A DNA stretch of 64,000 nucleotides, from contig JAUMBL010000058.1 of assembly GCA_032115775.1 (NCBI GenBank), positions 29,492 to 93,491 of the forward strand, in the 5' to 3' direction. This document shows, in pieces, positions 60,766 through 64,000 of the stretch (the stretch's first letter is position 1; every line of letters begins with the position of its first letter). Below the pieces are notes generated by a model. That model was given only the letters and a program-made list of their open reading frames with translations, searched no databases and had not been told where the DNA came from. The translations under genes were made by a program, and so were the position numbers. The stretch comes from M3007 sp032115775 (lineage in GTDB: Bacteria; Bacteroidota; Bacteroidia; Chitinophagales; Saprospiraceae).

Positions 60766-60918
60766 ACGGTAGGGTTGAAATTGTATAACGAAAAATCCGC
60801 CGGCTTGTTTTCCGCAACCGCATCGTTCCGTTTATCCGGCGCACGATCAAATCTGCCGGCAAATTTTATTCCTAATTTTCTTAAAATAAGAAACCAGCCG
60901 AATCACCGGATGTTTATG

Positions 60919-60926
60919 TATTTTTG
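60919..60926 (+). promoter_or_regulatory. -7 box for fbp
   Basis: TATTTTTG (TAnnTTTG) 35 bp before the fbp ATG. Confidence 0.5.
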
Positions 60927-60961
60927 AGCCGCCTGACCATCACCACACCACCACCACAATT

Positions 60962-62038
60962 ATGGCTACCACAAAAAAAGACGCATCCCCCAACGGCGCA
61001 ACCGCGCCCGCGCAGCCCCGCAGCCTCCCGGGCAACCGCATCATCACCCTCGACGAATTCATAATCCGCTCAGAAAAAGATTTTGAATACGCCACCGGCG
61101 AGCTCACCGGCCTGCTGCGCGATATCGGCGTGGCCGCAAAAATCATCAACCGGGAAGTCAATAAAGCCGGCCTCGTCAATATCCTCGGCATGGCCGACGG
61201 CGCCGAAAATACCTCCGGCGATACGCAGCAAAAACTGGACGTGTACGCCAATGAAAAAATCATCGAATGCCTGAAAAATTCCGGCGAATGCTGCGCCATC
61301 GCTTCCGAGGAAAACGACGACATCGAGCAAATCCCAGCCGTAGGCTCTAAAGAGAGCAAGTATATCGTGATGTTCGACCCCCTAGACGGCTCCTCCAACA
61401 TTGACGTGAACGTATCCGTCGGCACGATTTTCGCAATCTACCGCCGCCAAAGCGATCCGACAGGCCCCGCTACCCTGTCCGATTTCCTGCAAACAGGCCT
61501 GAAACAGGTCGCCGCCGGCTATGTGCTCTACGGCACGTCCACAATCCTGGTCTATACCACCGGCCGGGGCGTCAACGGCTTTACCCTCGACCCCTCCATC
61601 GGCGAATTTTGCCTCAGCCACCGCAATATGCGTATCCCGGAAAGCGGCATGTACTACTCGGTCAACCAAGGATATTACTCCAAATTCGACCTCGAAATGC
61701 GCCGCTACATAGACCACGTCTCCGACGAAAACTACGGCCTCCGCTATATCGGCTCGATGGTCAGCGATATCCACCGCATCCTGATCCAAGGCGGTATTTT
61801 CCTCTACCCCAGCACGCGCAAATACGCGAAAGGCAAACTCCGCCTGCTGTACGAATGCAACCCGCTCTCTTTCATCGTAGAACAAGCCGGAGGACGAGCC
61901 GTGAACACCCAACTGAAACGAATCCTAGAAATAGAACCCAAAGAACTCCACCAACGCAGCACCATCGCCATCGGCTCGCCCGCACTGGTGAACGAACTCG
62001 AAGCGTTCATCCAACGGTATAGCGCGCTGCCGCTTTGA
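60962..62038 (+). CDS. fbp: fructose-1,6-bisphosphatase, class 1
   Basis: 358 residues. Hallmarks: VDGAENTSGDTQQKLD type N-terminal block (ADGAENTSGDTQQKLDVY), the metal site EENDD, the phosphatase core DPLDGSSNIDVNVSVGTIFA, and the C-terminal LYECNPLSFIVEQAGGRA, which contains the conserved substrate-binding motif. It hydrolyses fructose-1,6-bisphosphate in gluconeogenesis. With transketolase in the same window it reflects central sugar-phosphate metabolism. Downstream lies a family 2 repeat. Confidence 0.97.
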   Translation: MATTKKDASPNGATAPAQPRSLPGNRIITLDEFIIRSEKDFEYATGELTGLLRDIGVAAKIINREVNKAGLVNILGMADGAENTSGDTQQKLDVYANEKIIECLKNSGECCAIASEENDDIEQIPAVGSKESKYIVMFDPLDGSSNIDVNVSVGTIFAIYRRQSDPTGPATLSDFLQTGLKQVAAGYVLYGTSTILVYTTGRGVNGFTLDPSIGEFCLSHRNMRIPESGMYYSVNQGYYSKFDLEMRRYIDHVSDENYGLRYIGSMVSDIHRILIQGGIFLYPSTRKYAKGKLRLLYECNPLSFIVEQAGGRAVNTQLKRILEIEPKELHQRSTIAIGSPALVNELEAFIQRYSALPL

Positions 62039-62074
62039 GGGAATCCCGGGGCGCTGATCGTTTTCTCAAACCTC

Positions 62075-62220
62075 GGCGTTTTGTAATAAGCGCATGAACG
62101 GATCATAAAACAAAAAATATTTTGTTTAGGCGCCTATTTTTTGATTTTTTTAAAAAAACAGGCGCCTAAATACCATTTTATTTCGCCGCCTTCGGCGGCG
62201 AAATACTTTTACGCAACCCC
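62075..62220. repeat. family 2 nested-hairpin element, copy D
   Basis: Outer arms 62075-62090 and 62206-62220 (imperfect); central stem 62125-62170 with variable arm TTTAGGCGCCT and a T-run/A-run centre; GC hairpin 62179-62205. The same CAAAAAATATTTTG lead-in precedes the stem as in copy A. Confidence 0.7.
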
Positions 62221-62242
62221 AAACGTCAACTTCACCATCACC

Positions 62243-62650
62243 ATGCTCCTCCTCCTCTGGCTCTTTCTCCACGCCCCCAACCCGGACCTGACCATCCGAA
62301 TCTCCAACATACAGGAGGCCCGGGGGGTAATCCGCGTAGCCGTTTTTAATCAGGCAACCGGATTCCTCGAAACGGAAAAAGCCTGCTTTGTAAAAGTGGC
62401 GGAAGTGGGCAAATCCGCTTCCGTGGATGTTACCTTCCCCAATGCGCCCGCCGGCACGTATGCCGTCAGCTGCTTCCACGACCTCAATAACAACGGCAAA
62501 TTGGACAAAAATATGCTGGGCGTGCCCACCGAACCCTACGGATTCTCAAACCAGGCCCGCCCGCCGTTCCGCGCGCCTTCCTGGGACGAGGCCCGCGTCC
62601 GGGTGGACGCCGGAAAAGCACTGATCCCGGTCCGCCTTGAAAAGTGGTAA
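62243..62650 (+). CDS. DUF2141 family secreted protein
   Basis: 135 residues from ATG 62243. A short hydrophobic start (MLLLLWLFLHAPN) acts as signal. The DUF2141 core is visible: ISNIQEARGVIRVAVFNQAT, then APAGTYAVSCFHDLNNNGKLDKN-type loop and PTEPYGFSNQARP. This family is a small beta sandwich exported to the envelope in Bacteroidota and Proteobacteria; function unknown. Confidence 0.85.
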   Translation: MLLLLWLFLHAPNPDLTIRISNIQEARGVIRVAVFNQATGFLETEKACFVKVAEVGKSASVDVTFPNAPAGTYAVSCFHDLNNNGKLDKNMLGVPTEPYGFSNQARPPFRAPSWDEARVRVDAGKALIPVRLEKW

Positions 62651-62659
62651 AAATACCCT

Positions 62660-62667
62660 ATCTTTAC
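62660..62667 (+). promoter_or_regulatory. -7-like box for the Mla ATPase gene
   Basis: TATCTTTA, one base off TAnnTTTG, 44 bp before the ATG at 62711. Confidence 0.35.
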
Positions 62668-62710
62668 CCCGGGTTCGCACCGTCCGCAATCCGTATTCCC
62701 AACTTGGGCT

Positions 62711-63469
62711 ATGATTCGTGCAGAAAATATCGTCAAATCCTTCGGAAATCAGCAAGTGCTCAAAGGCATCAGCTTTACCTTCGAATCCGGTAAAAACAAC
62801 CTGATCATCGGACGAAGCGGATCGGGCAAGACTGTGCTGATGAAAATCCTGGTAGGCTTGTTTAAACCGAGCGCCGGTAAGGTCTGGTACGACCAGACCG
62901 ATTTCACCAATTTGTCCAAAGAAGACGTCCGCACCATCCGCATGGAAGTGGGTATGCTCTTTCAAGGCTCGGCGCTGTTCGACTCCCTGACAGTCGAAGA
63001 AAATATCCGCTTCCCCTTGGATATGTTCACCGACTTGTCGCCCAAAGCCAAACTCGAACGCGTCAACCTCTGCCTGGAACGCGTCAACCTCGCAGGAAAT
63101 AACGCAAAATATCCCTCCGAACTATCAGGCGGTATGCAAAAACGCGTGGGCATCGCCCGCGCCATCGTCCTGCAACCGAAGTATCTGTTCTGCGACGAAC
63201 CCAACTCCGGCCTGGATCCCAAAACCTCCATCCTGATTGACGAACTCATCAGCTCCATCACCCAGGAAAACAACATCACCACCATCACGAATACGCACGA
63301 CATGAACTCGGTGATGGAAGTCGGCGATAATATCTGCTTCCTGCACGAAGGCCGCCTCGAATGGAGCGGCAATAAAAATCAGGTACTTCAAAGCGACAAT
63401 GCCAACCTGCAATCTTTCATCTTCGCCTCGCCCTTCCTCCAGCGCTTGCGCGAAAAAGCGCTCCGGTAA
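62711..63469 (+). CDS. MlaF-type ABC transporter ATPase
   Basis: 252 residues. Walker A GRSGSGKTVLMKILVG, Q loop MLFQGSALFDSLTVEENI (MlaF-like), signature LSGGMQKRVGIARAI, Walker B LFCDEPNSGLDP and H-loop NTHD are complete. The Q-loop sequence matches the Mla/Ttg2 lipid transport ATPases that energise phospholipid movement between membranes. The partner permease (mlaE) and substrate-binding (mlaD) genes, usually next to mlaF, are not in the window. Confidence 0.9.
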   Translation: MIRAENIVKSFGNQQVLKGISFTFESGKNNLIIGRSGSGKTVLMKILVGLFKPSAGKVWYDQTDFTNLSKEDVRTIRMEVGMLFQGSALFDSLTVEENIRFPLDMFTDLSPKAKLERVNLCLERVNLAGNNAKYPSELSGGMQKRVGIARAIVLQPKYLFCDEPNSGLDPKTSILIDELISSITQENNITTITNTHDMNSVMEVGDNICFLHEGRLEWSGNKNQVLQSDNANLQSFIFASPFLQRLREKALR

Positions 63470-63485
63470 AACGCCGCAGGCCGAT

Positions 63486-64000
63486 ATGCCCCGCCGGCTT
63501 GCCCTCCTGTGCCTCTCCTCCCTGTCGGCGCTCTTCTTCGCCTGCAACCAGCCTGCCCCACCCGCCTTTTTCTCCGAACTCCCGCCCGAACAAACGGGCG
63601 TCGCTTTCGAAAATACCCTCCCCGACCAGTCGCCCCAAGGGATGAATATCATCCAGTACCTCTACTACTACAACGGCGGCGGGGTGGCCGCCGGCGATGT
63701 AAATAACGACGGACTGACCGACCTTTTTTTCACCGGCAATCTCGCCGGCAATCGCCTGTACCTCAACAAAGGCAATTTTCAATTCGAAGATGTCACCGAA
63801 AAAGCCGGCGTCGCCGGCGCCGGAAGCTGGAAAACCGGCGCCGTCCTAGCCGATGTCAACGCAGACGGCCTGCTCGATATCTACGTCTGCCAGGTCGGCC
63901 AATACAAACAGTTCTCCGGACAAAATCAACTCTTTATCAACAAGGGCAACGGCCGCTTCGACGAACGCGCGGAGGATTTCGGACTGGCGCTGAAAGCCTT
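63486..64000 (+). CDS. VCBS/FG-GAP-repeat lipoprotein, CRTAC/ASPIC-type (3' end outside window)
   Basis: 171 residues visible to the end of the window. Lipobox LFFACNQP (Cys20). FG-GAP/VCBS units follow, e.g. GGGVAAGDVNNDGLTDLFFT, AVLADVNADGLLDIYV, with the calcium-binding Asp/Asn-rich loops of integrin-like propellers. Such lipoproteins often end in an ASPIC/UnbV domain, not yet in view. It begins 17 bp after the Mla ATPase gene. Exact function unknown. Confidence 0.85.
   Translation, partial: MPRRLALLCLSSLSALFFACNQPAPPAFFSELPPEQTGVAFENTLPDQSPQGMNIIQYLYYYNGGGVAAGDVNNDGLTDLFFTGNLAGNRLYLNKGNFQFEDVTEKAGVAGAGSWKTGAVLADVNADGLLDIYVCQVGQYKQFSGQNQLFINKGNGRFDERAEDFGLALKA

Overview
The window looks like chromosome from a Bacteroidota bacterium, most likely a Saprospiraceae-type relative (Lewinella/Haliscomenobacter side); the placement is inference. 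The signs are a SusC/SusD pair, several secreted proteins with type IX secretion (T9SS) C-terminal sorting domains of both type A (short 'PNP...G.Y' tail) and type B (gliding-associated 'PNAFTPNGDN'), Bacteroidota families such as DUF4293, DUF2723, DUF2141 and WG repeats, weak Shine-Dalgarno use, and many TAnnTTTG promoter boxes just upstream of starts. Most genes are GC-rich; the Fic gene at 42.4-43.4 kb is clearly AT-richer.

Layout. 0-6.6 kb: tail of a secreted repeat protein, a secreted lipase, transketolase, a sensor kinase without a regulator next to it, an AhpD-like protein and an outer-membrane lipoprotein. 6.6-23.9 kb: a glycan-utilisation locus: a divergent AraC regulator, then SusC, SusD, a 1041-residue T9SS protein with an unassigned helical catalytic-looking domain, a giant five-LamG T9SS protein, a cytoplasmic GH130 phosphorylase, an MFS permease, and a lipoprotein that is a stand-alone paralogue of the unassigned domain. 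The likely logic is surface capture and depolymerisation, SusCD import, MFS uptake and phosphorolysis by GH130. 24-34 kb: an ALDH7 dehydrogenase, Uma2 and metallo-beta-lactamase-fold proteins, two tandem T9SS type B proteins, an Opp-type permease and DUF4293. 34-42 kb: sodium/solute symporter, LepA, TrmB, an ECF sigma factor with small downstream genes, and an LpxH-like phosphatase. 42-47 kb: the Fic island and SucA. 47-64 kb: ribosomal protein S20, a PaaE-like reductase, a WG-repeat protein, an OmpH chaperone, a DUF2723 GT-C protein, RuvX, peptide deformylase, another T9SS protein, fructose-1,6-bisphosphatase, an Mla-type ATPase and the start of a VCBS-repeat lipoprotein.

The intergenic DNA is rich in structured repeats. 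Family 1 is a ~162-bp long-palindrome element with GTAACTACTTAGCCGG ends: three long copies (38.5, 43.5 and 46.7 kb), one with its core inverted, plus short derivatives. Family 2 is a nested-hairpin element (27.2, 54.3, 56.0 and 62.1 kb) whose poly-T/poly-A centre and flanks are conserved while the stem arms differ completely between copies yet still pair; it appears to sit inside older hairpins. A third motif, ACCCCGAAGGGGT, occurs as a 50-bp-period tandem array at 58.8 kb and singly at 39.5 kb. These repeats and the two paralogous PUL proteins are the best candidates for something undescribed. No tRNA, rRNA, CRISPR array or transposase gene was recognised.
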